64,000 nt of DNA from Rhizobium sp. CF080. GTDB lineage: Bacteria > Pseudomonadota > Alphaproteobacteria > Rhizobiales > Rhizobiaceae. Below the pieces are notes generated by a model. It made no database searches. It was given only the letters and a program-made list of their open reading frames with translations, and was not told the origin of the DNA. Location: contig NZ_AKKC02000004.1 in assembly GCF_000282095.2 (NCBI RefSeq), forward strand, positions 930,001-994,000, given 5' to 3'. Of this stretch, positions 50,478 to 59,099 are shown piece by piece. Within the stretch, counting starts at the first letter, position 1, and every line of letters starts with the position of its first letter. The translations under genes and the position numbers were made by a program.

Positions 50478-51320
50478 TCACAGATGTTCAACCAGGCTGC
50501 CTAGCAACTCCCCGTCGTGCGACACCGAGCCCAAAGGGTCATGGATGTTCCCCGGACCCGACATTCTCGCCTGAAGTTCGCGCGAGAAATGCGCGGCGGC
50601 ATCCCGTACATCGCGGGCGAGTTCATCGTCGGACTCTGAATGAGAGCGGGTAAGTATCCGTGTCAGGCTTCCGATTACCGCACCTTCGCCGTTGAAGATC
50701 GGAGCTGAAATCGCGGCAAGGCCTGACTCGAACGTGCCGACGGTGATGCAGAAGCCGGCCTTTTTGATAGCCTGCATGCGACGCCGGAACTCGGTCCAGC
50801 TCTTGCCGAGGCCGGCCTCGGATATCTCTGATCCTGACCGCAGGAAAAGAGACTTCAGCCTCGCCGGCGGCAGGTTTGCGAGGATAACGAGCGAGGCGGC
50901 GCCTTTGAACAGTGAAAAAGGAAGACCTCGTGCTCGCATCAGCCGCAGCGGCATCTTGTCCGAGAGATTGCTATTTTCCTGCCGGAGGCAAAGCACTCGA
51001 TCCCCCCAGAGTCCGCAGAGGATCAGAACGCTGTTCGGGACGCGCCGCGCGGTTTCGGGCATGATCCGGTTTCCGACGGAAGTCATAGGATCGCTGATCT
51101 GGATTTTGCGTTCCAGTTCCACGATTCGTGGCCCGAGCGAATAGCTGCCTCTGCTGAGCTGAACCAGCAGCCCGGCATTACACAGCACGCGCAGATATCG
51201 GTAGGTGGTTGATCGCGTCAAATCCAGCTTTGCGCTGATCTCGTCAGGCGACACCGTAGGGCTACCTTCATCAAGCAGATCGAGGATTTCGAAAGCGCGA
51301 TCGATGCTTGTTTTTTCCAT
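50478..51320 (-). CDS. IclR family transcriptional regulator of the Tct-type operon
   Basis: A 280-residue regulator. The winged helix-turn-helix covers about 5-70 (IDRAFEILDLLDEGSPTVSPDEISAKLDLTRSTTYRYLRVLCNAGLL region, SYSLGPRI), and the effector domain contains LFKGAASLVILANL and GFCITVGTFESGLAAISAPIFNGEGAVIGSL. ATG 51320 is preferred; upstream in-frame residues are not IclR-like. It is divergent from the TctC-type gene with a gap of about 156 bases. Likely it senses a carboxylate from the pathway and controls the transporter operon. It is distinct from the coupled IclR pair at 13612-15203. Confidence 0.88.
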   Translation of the reverse strand: MEKTSIDRAFEILDLLDEGSPTVSPDEISAKLDLTRSTTYRYLRVLCNAGLLVQLSRGSYSLGPRIVELERKIQISDPMTSVGNRIMPETARRVPNSVLILCGLWGDRVLCLRQENSNLSDKMPLRLMRARGLPFSLFKGAASLVILANLPPARLKSLFLRSGSEISEAGLGKSWTEFRRRMQAIKKAGFCITVGTFESGLAAISAPIFNGEGAVIGSLTRILTRSHSESDDELARDVRDAAAHFSRELQARMSGPGNIHDPLGSVSHDGELLGSLVEHL

Positions 51321-51476
51321 GTCGCGTTGCCCTGTGTCCAAAGATTCTCGATAACTTCCTGCAACATACAGGAATTTTCTATTATCGCAACAATCAACAC
51401 TTGATGTTTTTCTCAAATAATGGCACAAACCTATATATCGGCGCTGGGAACCGATGTTCGTGGAGGAACAAATTAC

Positions 51477-52469
51477 ATGATAACCCGCAGACTATTTACC
51501 CGAAGCACGCTGGCTGCCGCAGCCATTGCTTCCTGCTTCGCACCAACTCTGGCTTCCGCGCAGACCGCAAATGGTTATCCGGACCGTCCTGTAACGATCG
51601 TCGTGCCATTTCCGCCGGCAGGTCCGCCGGACCTGCTTGCCCGTTCGATCGGCGAGCACCTTTCGAAGAAATGGGGTCAGCCTGTTCTTGTCGAAAACAA
51701 GCCCGGGGCCAACGGTGTCGTCGCAACCCAGTTCGTGGCGAGCGCGAAGCCGGATGGCTATACGATCCTGGTCGGCAGCGTCGCGACGCAGGCCATGAAC
51801 CGCGCCCTTCGTCCGGACCTGCCTTTCGATACGTTGAAGGCGTTTGTTCCGGTGACGCAGCTCGGCTTTACGCCGATGTTGATCACTGCCCACCCATCCA
51901 CCGGGATCAAGACCATTCCCGACCTCGTTGCGAAGGCGAAGGCCAATCCGGAATCGATCACCTATGCGTCCGTTGGCCAGGGAAGTGCGGCGCATCTTGC
52001 TGCCGAGCTGTTTCAGGCGGCAGCCGACATAAAGCTGGTGCATGTGCCTTATGACGGAATTGCGCAGGCTAGCCTCGATCTGATCTCCGGCCAGGTCGAC
52101 CTCGGCTTCTCGAACGTCGTCAACATGCTGCCGAACGTAAAGGACGGCAAAAGCACGGCGCTTGCGGTTACGGATACAAAGCGCGACGCTGTCCTGCCCG
52201 ACGTGCCAACCCTTGCGGAGAGCTATCCGGGAATAGACGTCCGGCTGTGGTGGGGCATTTTCGCGCCGGCCGGTACTCCGACACCGATCGTCGACAAGTT
52301 GAGCGCTGAAATCAACGTTGCACTCAAAGATCAGGCTCTGATCGACAAGTGGGCGAAGTCGGCAACGGTTATCGTGGGCAGCACGCCTTCGGACTTCAAG
52401 GCAATGGTCGATGCCGATGCCGAGAAGTGGGGAACGGTGATCAAGAACGCCAAGATCACCACGCAATAA
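51477..52469 (+). CDS. TctC/Bug-type tripartite tricarboxylate transporter binding protein
   Basis: A 330-residue periplasmic protein. The signal peptide (MITRRLFTRSTLAAAAIASC, cleaved after ASA near residue 24) is followed by YPDRPVTIVVPFPPAGPPDLLARSIGEHLSKKWGQPVLVENKPGANG region, the Bug-family opening, with ASAKPDGYTILVGS next. Bug proteins bind di- and tricarboxylates or related acids. ATG 51477 follows GGAGGA. TctB- and TctA-like genes follow after the PrpD-like gene, so this is a complete TTT system. Substrate may be a tricarboxylate such as tricarballylate, given tcuAB to the right. Confidence 0.92.
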   Translation: MITRRLFTRSTLAAAAIASCFAPTLASAQTANGYPDRPVTIVVPFPPAGPPDLLARSIGEHLSKKWGQPVLVENKPGANGVVATQFVASAKPDGYTILVGSVATQAMNRALRPDLPFDTLKAFVPVTQLGFTPMLITAHPSTGIKTIPDLVAKAKANPESITYASVGQGSAAHLAAELFQAAADIKLVHVPYDGIAQASLDLISGQVDLGFSNVVNMLPNVKDGKSTALAVTDTKRDAVLPDVPTLAESYPGIDVRLWWGIFAPAGTPTPIVDKLSAEINVALKDQALIDKWAKSATVIVGSTPSDFKAMVDADAEKWGTVIKNAKITTQ

Positions 52470-52514
52470 GCAGTCGGGGCCGCCACATCGGTCGCAGCCT
52501 CAGGAGGATTTATC

Positions 52515-53933
52515 ATGAGCGTTAATCTGTCGCTTGGCCTTGCCGAGTTCATCAAGCATGCCGATATCGCGGATGCAGGTCCGGATGCCGGTGAATTCGC
52601 AAAGCGGGTAATTGCCGATACAGTCGCTGTTATCCTGTCCGGCGCCGGCAGCGATATGGCCTCTCCCATGCTCGACTACACCTCCCGCATGGGGACGGGG
52701 ACGGTGCCGTTGATCGGCACGAATGTCAGTGCTTCGGCTCCCGTCGCCGCCCTCGTGGGCGGGACTTTCGGGGCGGCTCTCGATTTCGACGACGTGCTCT
52801 CCATGATGCCGGGGCATCCGGCCGCCGTCATCATGCCGGCACTCATCGCCCAGTGCTACGATGTGCCGATCTCCGGCAAGGCGCTCATCGATGCCTATGT
52901 CGTAGGTCTTGAGGTTGGCGCCAAACTCTCGCAGGGCGTGGGCATAAAACACTATCAGCGCGGCTATCACACTACCGGCACGATTGCACTGTTCTGCGCC
53001 GTTGCGGCCCTGGCGCGGCGCTTCGATCTTTCGATCGACCAAACACGCATGGCGATGAGCCTTGCTGCGTCCACCGCTTCGGGCATTCAGGCCAATTTCG
53101 GCACCATGACCAAGCCGTTCCATTCCGGCTGGGCTGCCCAGTCGGCGGTCATCGCAGTCGATCTCGTGCGTTCCGGCTTCACCGCATCACTTTCGGCGCT
53201 CGAGGACAACGGTGGCTATCTTTCGGCCTACGGTACGGAGGAAAGCGACGCGGGCAAGGTCTTGCCCCTGCTTGGCAAGCCATGGACAATCGTTTCGCCG
53301 GGCATCGCGCTCAAGAAATTCCCGACCTGCTATGCGACCCACAGGGCGATCGATGGTGTTGTGGAAATCGAACGCGAGGTTGGCCCGCTGATAGGCCAGC
53401 TTGAAAGACTGACCTGCCGAGTTGTTCCCGGCGCACTATTGCCGCTGCGTTTCAACAGGCCCAAGACTGGTTTGGAAGGCAAATTCAGCATGCCGTACGG
53501 ACTTGCCGTCGCCATGCTGGATCGCCGATTGACCATCGCATCCTTCGAGGATCCTGCGGTCATGCGCCCTGAAATATGGGATCTCTACGAGAAGATCGAG
53601 GTGATCGAAGACGAGGCATGCGGCGCCGAAGATCCCGACTATCACAAAAAGAGCGCCGGCACCCGGGGCTTTGTGGTCGTCGAGGCCAGACTCGCGGATG
53701 GCCGTACAGTTAGCCGGCGCGTGGATATCTCGCCGGGTCATCCCAAACGGCCACTCACCTGGTCGGACCTGAACGAGAAGTTTCTGGACTGCGCGGCAAG
53801 CTGCGAGGTCGATGGCAACGTTGCGCAGAAGGCATTCGACGGACTCAAGGCACTGGAAAACGTACCGGATGTCGGGGCCCTGCTGCGAACGCTTGTTCCC
53901 TCGCCGACCGCCAAGTCTGCCGCAGCCGAATAA
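52515..53933 (+). CDS. MmgE/PrpD family protein
   Basis: A 472-residue member of the MmgE/PrpD family. VIADTVAVILSGAGSD near residue 34, NGxxA-like variants, GAALDFDDVLSMMPGHPAAVIMPALIA near 89, and YQRGYHTTGTIALFCAVAALARRF, followed by NFGTMTKPFHSGWAAQSAVIAVDLVRSGFTA region, are diagnostic. Known members are 2-methylcitrate dehydratase, cis-aconitate decarboxylase and iminodisuccinate epimerase. Which reaction applies here is open. It is inserted between the TctC and TctB genes, so its substrate is probably the transported acid or its first derivative. AGGAGG precedes the ATG. Confidence 0.9.
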   Translation: MSVNLSLGLAEFIKHADIADAGPDAGEFAKRVIADTVAVILSGAGSDMASPMLDYTSRMGTGTVPLIGTNVSASAPVAALVGGTFGAALDFDDVLSMMPGHPAAVIMPALIAQCYDVPISGKALIDAYVVGLEVGAKLSQGVGIKHYQRGYHTTGTIALFCAVAALARRFDLSIDQTRMAMSLAASTASGIQANFGTMTKPFHSGWAAQSAVIAVDLVRSGFTASLSALEDNGGYLSAYGTEESDAGKVLPLLGKPWTIVSPGIALKKFPTCYATHRAIDGVVEIEREVGPLIGQLERLTCRVVPGALLPLRFNRPKTGLEGKFSMPYGLAVAMLDRRLTIASFEDPAVMRPEIWDLYEKIEVIEDEACGAEDPDYHKKSAGTRGFVVVEARLADGRTVSRRVDISPGHPKRPLTWSDLNEKFLDCAASCEVDGNVAQKAFDGLKALENVPDVGALLRTLVPSPTAKSAAAE

Positions 53934-53979
53934 GGACCAATGACGGTCGTCCGGAGAGGCGGCGTCGGGGAGGAATTCG

Positions 53980-54429
53980 ATGAACGAGAAATTCTACAGG
54001 ACACCTGACGGGCAGTCGGGGATCTTCTTCACCCTGTTCGGCGCATTTGTTACCTGGCAGTCGCTCGGTTATCCGCTGGGTAAGCTTTCGCAAATGGGGC
54101 CGGGCATGTTTCCGCTTGGACTGGGATCGCTGCTGGTGATCGTCGGTCTGATAGTGACATTTAATGCCATCAGGTCCTCTCAGGAGGAGGCCGAACCGTT
54201 CGAGTGGCGCTCCGCCGTTATTATCACCGTGGCGATCATTGCATCCGGACTGCTGCTGCTGACCGCAGGACTTTTCGTCTCGATACCCGTTCTGGTGCTG
54301 ATCTCATCGCTCGCGGGCAGGAAAAACCGCATTGCCTCGGTCATCCTCTCGGCGATCGGGCTGACGCTCATGGCATGGCTGATTTTCCTTGTCGGTCTCG
54401 ACATGCGTATTCCTCTTTTCTGGAATTAA
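53980..54429 (+). CDS. TctB-type small membrane subunit
   Basis: A 149-residue membrane protein with four hydrophobic segments. GIFFTLFGAFVTWQSLGYPLGKLSQMGPGMFPLGLGSLLVIVGL is the region of the TctB signature (the GxGxFP-like turn appears as MGPGMFP). TctB is the poorly conserved small subunit of tripartite tricarboxylate transporters. GGGAGGAATTCG precedes the ATG. The TctA gene follows after four bases. Confidence 0.9.
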   Translation: MNEKFYRTPDGQSGIFFTLFGAFVTWQSLGYPLGKLSQMGPGMFPLGLGSLLVIVGLIVTFNAIRSSQEEAEPFEWRSAVIITVAIIASGLLLLTAGLFVSIPVLVLISSLAGRKNRIASVILSAIGLTLMAWLIFLVGLDMRIPLFWN

Positions 54430-54433
54430 GATC

Positions 54434-55939
54434 ATGGACCTCTTTTCAAACCTCCTGATCGGCTTCGAGACATCGCTCCAGCCCGCCAACCTGCTCTACT
54501 GTTTCATCGGCGTAGTGGTTGGAACGGCGATCGGTGTTCTGCCTGGGCTTGGGCCGCTCGCAACCATCTCGATGCTGCTGCCTCTTACCTATTCGCTGGA
54601 TCCGGTTGCCGCCCTGATCATGCTCTCCGGCATCTATTACGGCGCTCAATATGGCGGCTCCACAACAGCCATCCTAGTCAACTTGCCCGGTGAAGCTTCC
54701 TCCGTCGTGACCGCGATCGACGGCCACAAGATGGCCAATGCCGGCCGCGCGGGGGCAGCACTCGCCATCGCGGCTCTCGCATCGGTGTTCGCCGGCACCA
54801 TTTCCACCTTTTTCGTGGCCGGGTTCTCCCCTCTGCTGGCGAAAGTCGCGCTGTCGTTTGGTCCGGCGGAATATTTCTCCCTGATGGTCGTCGGATTGGT
54901 GGCGGCCGTCATCCTGGCACATGGCTCGTTGATGAAAGCCATCGGCATGGTTCTGGTCGGACTCGTGATCGGCAGCGTCGGCATCGACAATAACAGCGGC
55001 GCCTACCGCTTCACATTCGGCTCGCTGGAACTCTCGACCGGAATTGAATTCGTGTCCGTCGCGATGGGGCTGTTCGCATTTGCTGACATCATTGCCAATG
55101 TTGGCGACAAAACCAGCAATGCACCGATCATTCACAAGATCTCGCGGTTGTGGCCATCGCGCCAAGATTTCCGCGACGCCACACCAGCGGCGGCGCGCGG
55201 AACAGTGCTTGGCTCCATCCTCGGAATTCTGCCAGGCGGCGGAGCGGCCTTGGCATCCTTCTCCGCTTATACCTTGGAAAAGAAGGTCTCGCGCCATCCC
55301 GAACGTTTCGGCAATGGTGCTGTCGAAGGTGTCGCAGGCCCGGAAGCTGCAAACAATGCCGCGGCACAAACCTCTTTCATTCCCATGCTGACGCTCGGCA
55401 TACCGTCGAATGGCACAATGGCCCTGATGATGGGCGCGATGATGATCCACAATATCGCTCCGGGCCCACAGGTCATCACCCAGCAACCAGTTCTTTTCTG
55501 GGGTCTGATCACCTCCATGTTCGTCGGCAATGTCATGCTCGTGCTGCTGAACCTGCCGCTGGTTGGAATATGGGTAAAGCTGATCTCCATCCCTTACCGT
55601 TTTCTCTATCCCGCGATCTTGATGTTCTGCGTCATTGGTCTCTACAGCATCCAAAACCAGACGTTCGAGATCATGACCGCGGCGGTATTCGGGCTTGTCG
55701 GTTATCTCTTCATGCGAATGAAATGCGAGCCCGCACCATTGCTGCTTGGCTTCATCCTCGGTCCGATGTTGGAATCGAATCTCAAGCGGGCAATGCTGCT
55801 GGCCAAGGGCGACGCGACAACGTTCTTCACCCGCCCCGTCTCCGCCATCATGCTGCTTATCGCTCTTGGATTGCTGCTGACCGTGGTCTTGCCGCAGTTC
55901 CGCAAGAAGCGCGAAGAGGTATTCGCCGAAGATGCCTGA
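54434..55939 (+). CDS. TctA-type large membrane subunit
   Basis: A 501-residue integral membrane protein with about 11-12 hydrophobic segments. GVLPGLGPLATISMLLPLTYSLDPVAALIMLSGIYYGAQYGGSTTAILVNLPGE region near residue 35-90 and the second-half GSILGILPGGGAALASFSAYTLEKKVSRHPERFGNGAVEGVAGPEAANNAAAQTSFIPMLTLGIP region are the two re-entrant signature segments of TctA. ATG 54434 lies four bases after the TctB stop; the longer frame from 54389 overlaps TctB. It uses a cation gradient to import the acid delivered by TctC. Confidence 0.94.
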   Translation: MDLFSNLLIGFETSLQPANLLYCFIGVVVGTAIGVLPGLGPLATISMLLPLTYSLDPVAALIMLSGIYYGAQYGGSTTAILVNLPGEASSVVTAIDGHKMANAGRAGAALAIAALASVFAGTISTFFVAGFSPLLAKVALSFGPAEYFSLMVVGLVAAVILAHGSLMKAIGMVLVGLVIGSVGIDNNSGAYRFTFGSLELSTGIEFVSVAMGLFAFADIIANVGDKTSNAPIIHKISRLWPSRQDFRDATPAAARGTVLGSILGILPGGGAALASFSAYTLEKKVSRHPERFGNGAVEGVAGPEAANNAAAQTSFIPMLTLGIPSNGTMALMMGAMMIHNIAPGPQVITQQPVLFWGLITSMFVGNVMLVLLNLPLVGIWVKLISIPYRFLYPAILMFCVIGLYSIQNQTFEIMTAAVFGLVGYLFMRMKCEPAPLLLGFILGPMLESNLKRAMLLAKGDATTFFTRPVSAIMLLIALGLLLTVVLPQFRKKREEVFAEDA

Positions 55940-55960
55940 TGTGTCTGCCCAAGATGCTTC

Positions 55961-55985
55961 GGTCATCGGCCCTTGGCCGATGACC
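55961..55985. repeat. Perfect 11-bp hairpin between the TctA-type and aldehyde dehydrogenase genes
   Basis: GGTCATCGGCC, loop CTT, GGCCGATGACC. Perfect and GC-rich, 22 bases after the TctA stop. No T-run follows, so it is more likely an mRNA stabiliser/processing element or weak attenuator than a full terminator. Confidence 0.7.
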
Positions 55986-56015
55986 CCGATTACTGCGCTC
56001 TGAAGGAACCGAACG

Positions 56016-57503
56016 ATGGTCGTTCACGAAACATTGCTGTCTCGCCTGAAAGACAAGACTCTCGTGGTTGAAGCCGCCAAAGTCGGTGGAAAATGGGTTC
56101 GCGACGTCTCGGATGGTGCTCGTTTCGATGTCTTTAACCCGGCGACGGGTGTGGTTCTGGCAAGCCTTCCGGCCCTGTCGGCCACGGATGCGCGCTGCGC
56201 CGTTGCCGACGCCAAGCATGCCCAGAAGGCGTGGGCAAAGCGCACGGGCAGGGATCGCTCCGCGGTCTTGAAGTGCTGGCATCAATTGTGGATCGAAAAT
56301 CTCGATGACCTGGCACTGATCCTGACCTGCGAACAGGGTAAACCTCTCGCCGAGGCGCGCGGTGAGGTACTCTACGGTGCCTCCTATCTTGAGTGGTTTG
56401 CCGAGGAGGCCAAGCGCATCTACGGCGACATCATTCCCGGGCATGCGGAAAACCTTCGCATCCTGGTGATGAAGCAGCCGGTCGGCGTAGTCGGGGCGAT
56501 TACCCCCTGGAATTTTCCAAACGCCATGATTGCCCGTAAAGTGGCGCCGGCGCTCGCCGTCGGTTGCGCCATGGTCGCAAAACCCGCCGCGGAGACGCCG
56601 CTTTCGATGCTGGCACTGGCGGTGCTTGCCGATCGCGCTGGTCTTCCGGATGGCCTGTTCTCGGTCATAACCGCGCGCAGCGGCGCGGATTTCGGCAAGG
56701 AAATGACCTCCAATCCGGATGTCGCGAAAATCACCTTCACCGGATCGACTGAAGTGGGCCGCATCCTGATGCGCCAAGGCGCCGATCAAATCAAGAAACT
56801 TGGACTTGAACTCGGTGGCAACGCACCGTTCATCGTTTTCGACGACGCCGACATCGATGCGGCCGTGGATGGTGCGATGGCAGCGAAATATCGCAATGCT
56901 GGCCAGACCTGCGTGTGTGCCAACCGCATCTATGTCCAGTCAGTTGTTTATGAAACATTCGTGGAGAAATTCAGCGCAAGAGTTGCGTCACTCAGAGTTG
57001 GCAACGGCCTCGAAAGTGGTGTGGAAATAGGACCGCTGATCAATGCGGGGAGTGTGGCCAAAGTTCGCGAGCACATCGCCGACGCAATCGATAGAGGTGG
57101 CAAGGTCATTGTCGGTAGCGAACCGTCGGAGCTGGGTCCGCTCTTCGTCAATCCAACCGTCATTCGCGACGCAACGTCCGATATGAAGCTGTCGCGCGAG
57201 GAGACCTTCGGTCCGCTTGCGCCGATCTTCCGCTTCGAAACGGTGGACGAGGTGATCGCGCTCGCCAATGACACCGAGTTCGGTCTTTCCGGCTATTTCT
57301 ACGCGCGTGACATGGCTCGCATCTTCAAGGTCGCGGAGGCATTGGAAGTCGGCATGGTCGGCGTCAATACCGGCCTCATCTCGACAGAGGTCGCACCATT
57401 CGGCGGCGTCAAGCAGTCCGGTCTCGGTCGTGAAGGCTCCCGTTATGGAGCCGATGATTATCTCGAAATCAAATACGTCTGCCTTGGAGGGCAGGCCGCC
57501 TGA
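56016..57503 (+). CDS. NAD(P)-dependent aldehyde dehydrogenase (succinate-semialdehyde dehydrogenase-like)
   Basis: A 495-residue aldehyde dehydrogenase. PWNFP (NAD site) is near residue 168, FTGSTEVGRIL follows, the general base is Glu265 in ELGGNAP, and the catalytic nucleophile is Cys299 in NAGQTCVCANR. ETFGPLAPIFRF and GGVKQSGLGREGS complete the family pattern. It looks most like GabD-type succinate/glutarate-semialdehyde dehydrogenases. GAAGGAACCGAACG precedes the ATG. Its place behind the Tct-type transporter suggests oxidation of a carboxylated aldehyde made from the imported acid, for example by an aldolase or decarboxylase. Confidence 0.93.
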   Translation: MVVHETLLSRLKDKTLVVEAAKVGGKWVRDVSDGARFDVFNPATGVVLASLPALSATDARCAVADAKHAQKAWAKRTGRDRSAVLKCWHQLWIENLDDLALILTCEQGKPLAEARGEVLYGASYLEWFAEEAKRIYGDIIPGHAENLRILVMKQPVGVVGAITPWNFPNAMIARKVAPALAVGCAMVAKPAAETPLSMLALAVLADRAGLPDGLFSVITARSGADFGKEMTSNPDVAKITFTGSTEVGRILMRQGADQIKKLGLELGGNAPFIVFDDADIDAAVDGAMAAKYRNAGQTCVCANRIYVQSVVYETFVEKFSARVASLRVGNGLESGVEIGPLINAGSVAKVREHIADAIDRGGKVIVGSEPSELGPLFVNPTVIRDATSDMKLSREETFGPLAPIFRFETVDEVIALANDTEFGLSGYFYARDMARIFKVAEALEVGMVGVNTGLISTEVAPFGGVKQSGLGREGSRYGADDYLEIKYVCLGGQAA

Positions 57504-57513
57504 AAGAAAGCGG

Positions 57514-57558
57514 TCCGCAGTCTGCTGCGGACGGGTCGTCGCCACCCTGTGGGGTGGC
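57514..57558. repeat. Two tandem tetraloop hairpins between the aldehyde dehydrogenase and SMP-30 genes
   Basis: First hairpin 57514-57533: GTCCGCAG, loop TCTG, CTGCGGAC. Second 57541-57558: GCCACCC, loop TGTG, GGGTGGC. Both are perfect. They sit side by side in the 92-base gap and lack T-tracts. They may stabilise the upstream mRNA or set the relative level of the downstream genes. Confidence 0.7.
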
Positions 57559-57595
57559 AAACAGCAAGCCGAGAGGCATTTTGGAGTGAAAGCAG

Positions 57596-58471
57596 ATGAC
57601 GCAGATCGAATGCGTGGTGAGATCCGGCGATCAGGTCGGCGAGGTGCCGGTGTGGTGCGACCGCACAAATCTTTTGTGGTGGATGGATGTGCGGCGGCCA
57701 CGCGTACAATCCTTTGATCCCGCAACGGGCGAACACAAGATCTACGAGACCGGCGGCCGGGCTCTGGGAAGCTACGCGCTCCGCGAATCCGGTGGCATGA
57801 TCCTTGCTCAGGATGATGGCATCTACGCCTTCGATCCGGGTGTCAGCGAGCGGGTCAAGCTTTTCCATCCGGAAGACGATCTTCCGGACAATCGCCTGAA
57901 CGACGGGCGTTGTGATCGCCGCGGCCGTTTCTGGCTCGGCAGCATGAACGACAAGGTGCGTCAGGACGACGGCAATTTCTGGCGTATCGGCACCGATCTC
58001 TCCGCCAGGAAATTTTTTGACGGCATCAATATCCCGAACGGTGTTTGCTTCAGCCCCGACGACAAGACGATGTATTTCGCCGACACCCCGAAGCGTATGA
58101 TGTGGGCATTCGATTTCGACATTGATGACGGTGTCATTTCCAACCGCCGCGTATTTGCCGATCTGACCGCCAATCCCGGCCGCCCCGATGGTTCCATCGT
58201 CGATGCCGAGGGCTTCATCTGGAACTGCGAATTCGCCGGCAAGCGGATCGTACGCTATGCCCCGAACGGCACCGTCGACCGGGTAGTCGAGATGCCCGTC
58301 ACCAATGTCACCTGCGCCGGTTTTGCCGGACCGAACCGCGACATTCTCTACGTGACGACCGCATGGCAGGGGCTGAGCGAAGAGCAAAAGGCTGCCGAGC
58401 CGGATGCCGGTGGACTTTTCCGGATGGATGTCGGTGTGAAGGGGCTGCCCGAGCCCCGGTTCAGAGGCTGA
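57596..58471 (+). CDS. SMP-30/gluconolactonase/LRE family protein
   Basis: A 291-residue six-bladed propeller of the SMP-30 family. The metal-site Glu is in VGEVPVWCDRTNLLWWMDVRRP near residue 17, NRLNDGRCDRRGRFWLGSMND holds an Asn/Asp pair, and INIPNGVCFSPDDKTMYFADTP and DGSIVDAEGFIWNCEF follow. Members are Ca/Zn lactonases acting on sugar lactones or other cyclic esters. In this operon a lactone of a hydroxy-carboxylate would be a reasonable substrate. Upstream is the double hairpin; downstream the GST-like gene follows after 13 bases. Confidence 0.92.
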   Translation: MTQIECVVRSGDQVGEVPVWCDRTNLLWWMDVRRPRVQSFDPATGEHKIYETGGRALGSYALRESGGMILAQDDGIYAFDPGVSERVKLFHPEDDLPDNRLNDGRCDRRGRFWLGSMNDKVRQDDGNFWRIGTDLSARKFFDGINIPNGVCFSPDDKTMYFADTPKRMMWAFDFDIDDGVISNRRVFADLTANPGRPDGSIVDAEGFIWNCEFAGKRIVRYAPNGTVDRVVEMPVTNVTCAGFAGPNRDILYVTTAWQGLSEEQKAAEPDAGGLFRMDVGVKGLPEPRFRG

Positions 58472-58484
58472 GAGGATATTTGAA

Positions 58485-59099
58485 ATGAAACTTCTTTATG
58501 GTGGGCTTTCGCCCTTTGTTCGCAAGGTCATGATCGTCGCGCACCTGAAAGGCGTTGCCGATAAGCTTGAGCTCGTTCCGGCTCCCGTCAATCCGCTTCA
58601 GCCGCTCGATCTCGCCATCGCCGTCAATCCTCTCGGCAAGATACCGGCGCTGACATTGGGCGATGGTACCGTGCTCTACGGTTCGACCGTGGTTGCCGAA
58701 TATCTCGATGCACTGGACGGTACCCCGACCTTCTTTCCCACTGGCTCTGACAAATGGGTTGCGCTGCGCCGCAACGCCATGGGTGACGGCATCCTCGAAG
58801 CGGGAACACTGGTCCGCATCGAGAGCCTGCGTCCGGAGGACAAGCAGTGGTCGAACTGGCGGGACGTTCAGGCTCTGAAAGTAAGCAATGCGTTGAATGC
58901 CGCCGAGGCGGAAGCCGGTGCACTTGCAACCGAAGGCTTCACCATTGGTGAAGTGGCGTTGATCTGCGCTCTGGGTTGGCTTGATGTGCGGCTTCCGGAT
59001 GTCGCTTGGCGTGAAGGTCGTTCCGCTTTGGCAGCCTGGTTCGCAAAAGTGTCGGAAAATCTGGTCGTCGCGCAAACTGCGCCGAAGCTGCCGAAATGA
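58485..59099 (+). CDS. Glutathione S-transferase family protein
   Basis: A 204-residue GST-fold protein. The thioredoxin-like half opens MKLLYGGLSPFVRKVMIVAHLKGV (Ser9 in the usual catalytic place), with VNPLGKIPALTLGDGTVLYGSTVVAEYLDAL for glutathione binding. An all-helical half follows with FTIGEVALICALGWLDVRLPD. It is unlike the zeta-class MaiA at 18488. Function could be glutathione-dependent isomerisation or detoxification of a reactive intermediate. AGAGGATATTTGAA precedes the ATG, and the stop overlaps the next start by ATGA. Confidence 0.9.
   Translation: MKLLYGGLSPFVRKVMIVAHLKGVADKLELVPAPVNPLQPLDLAIAVNPLGKIPALTLGDGTVLYGSTVVAEYLDALDGTPTFFPTGSDKWVALRRNAMGDGILEAGTLVRIESLRPEDKQWSNWRDVQALKVSNALNAAEAEAGALATEGFTIGEVALICALGWLDVRLPDVAWREGRSALAAWFAKVSENLVVAQTAPKLPK

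Noticed and set aside
51400..51412. AACA-N5-TGTT dyad between the IclR and TctC genes as an operator
   Set aside because: Only four bases per arm in AT-rich sequence; expected by chance.
54674..55966. 430-codon minus-strand frame opposite TctA
   Set aside because: Antisense shadow rich in Arg, His and Gln; TctA has both signature segments on the plus strand.
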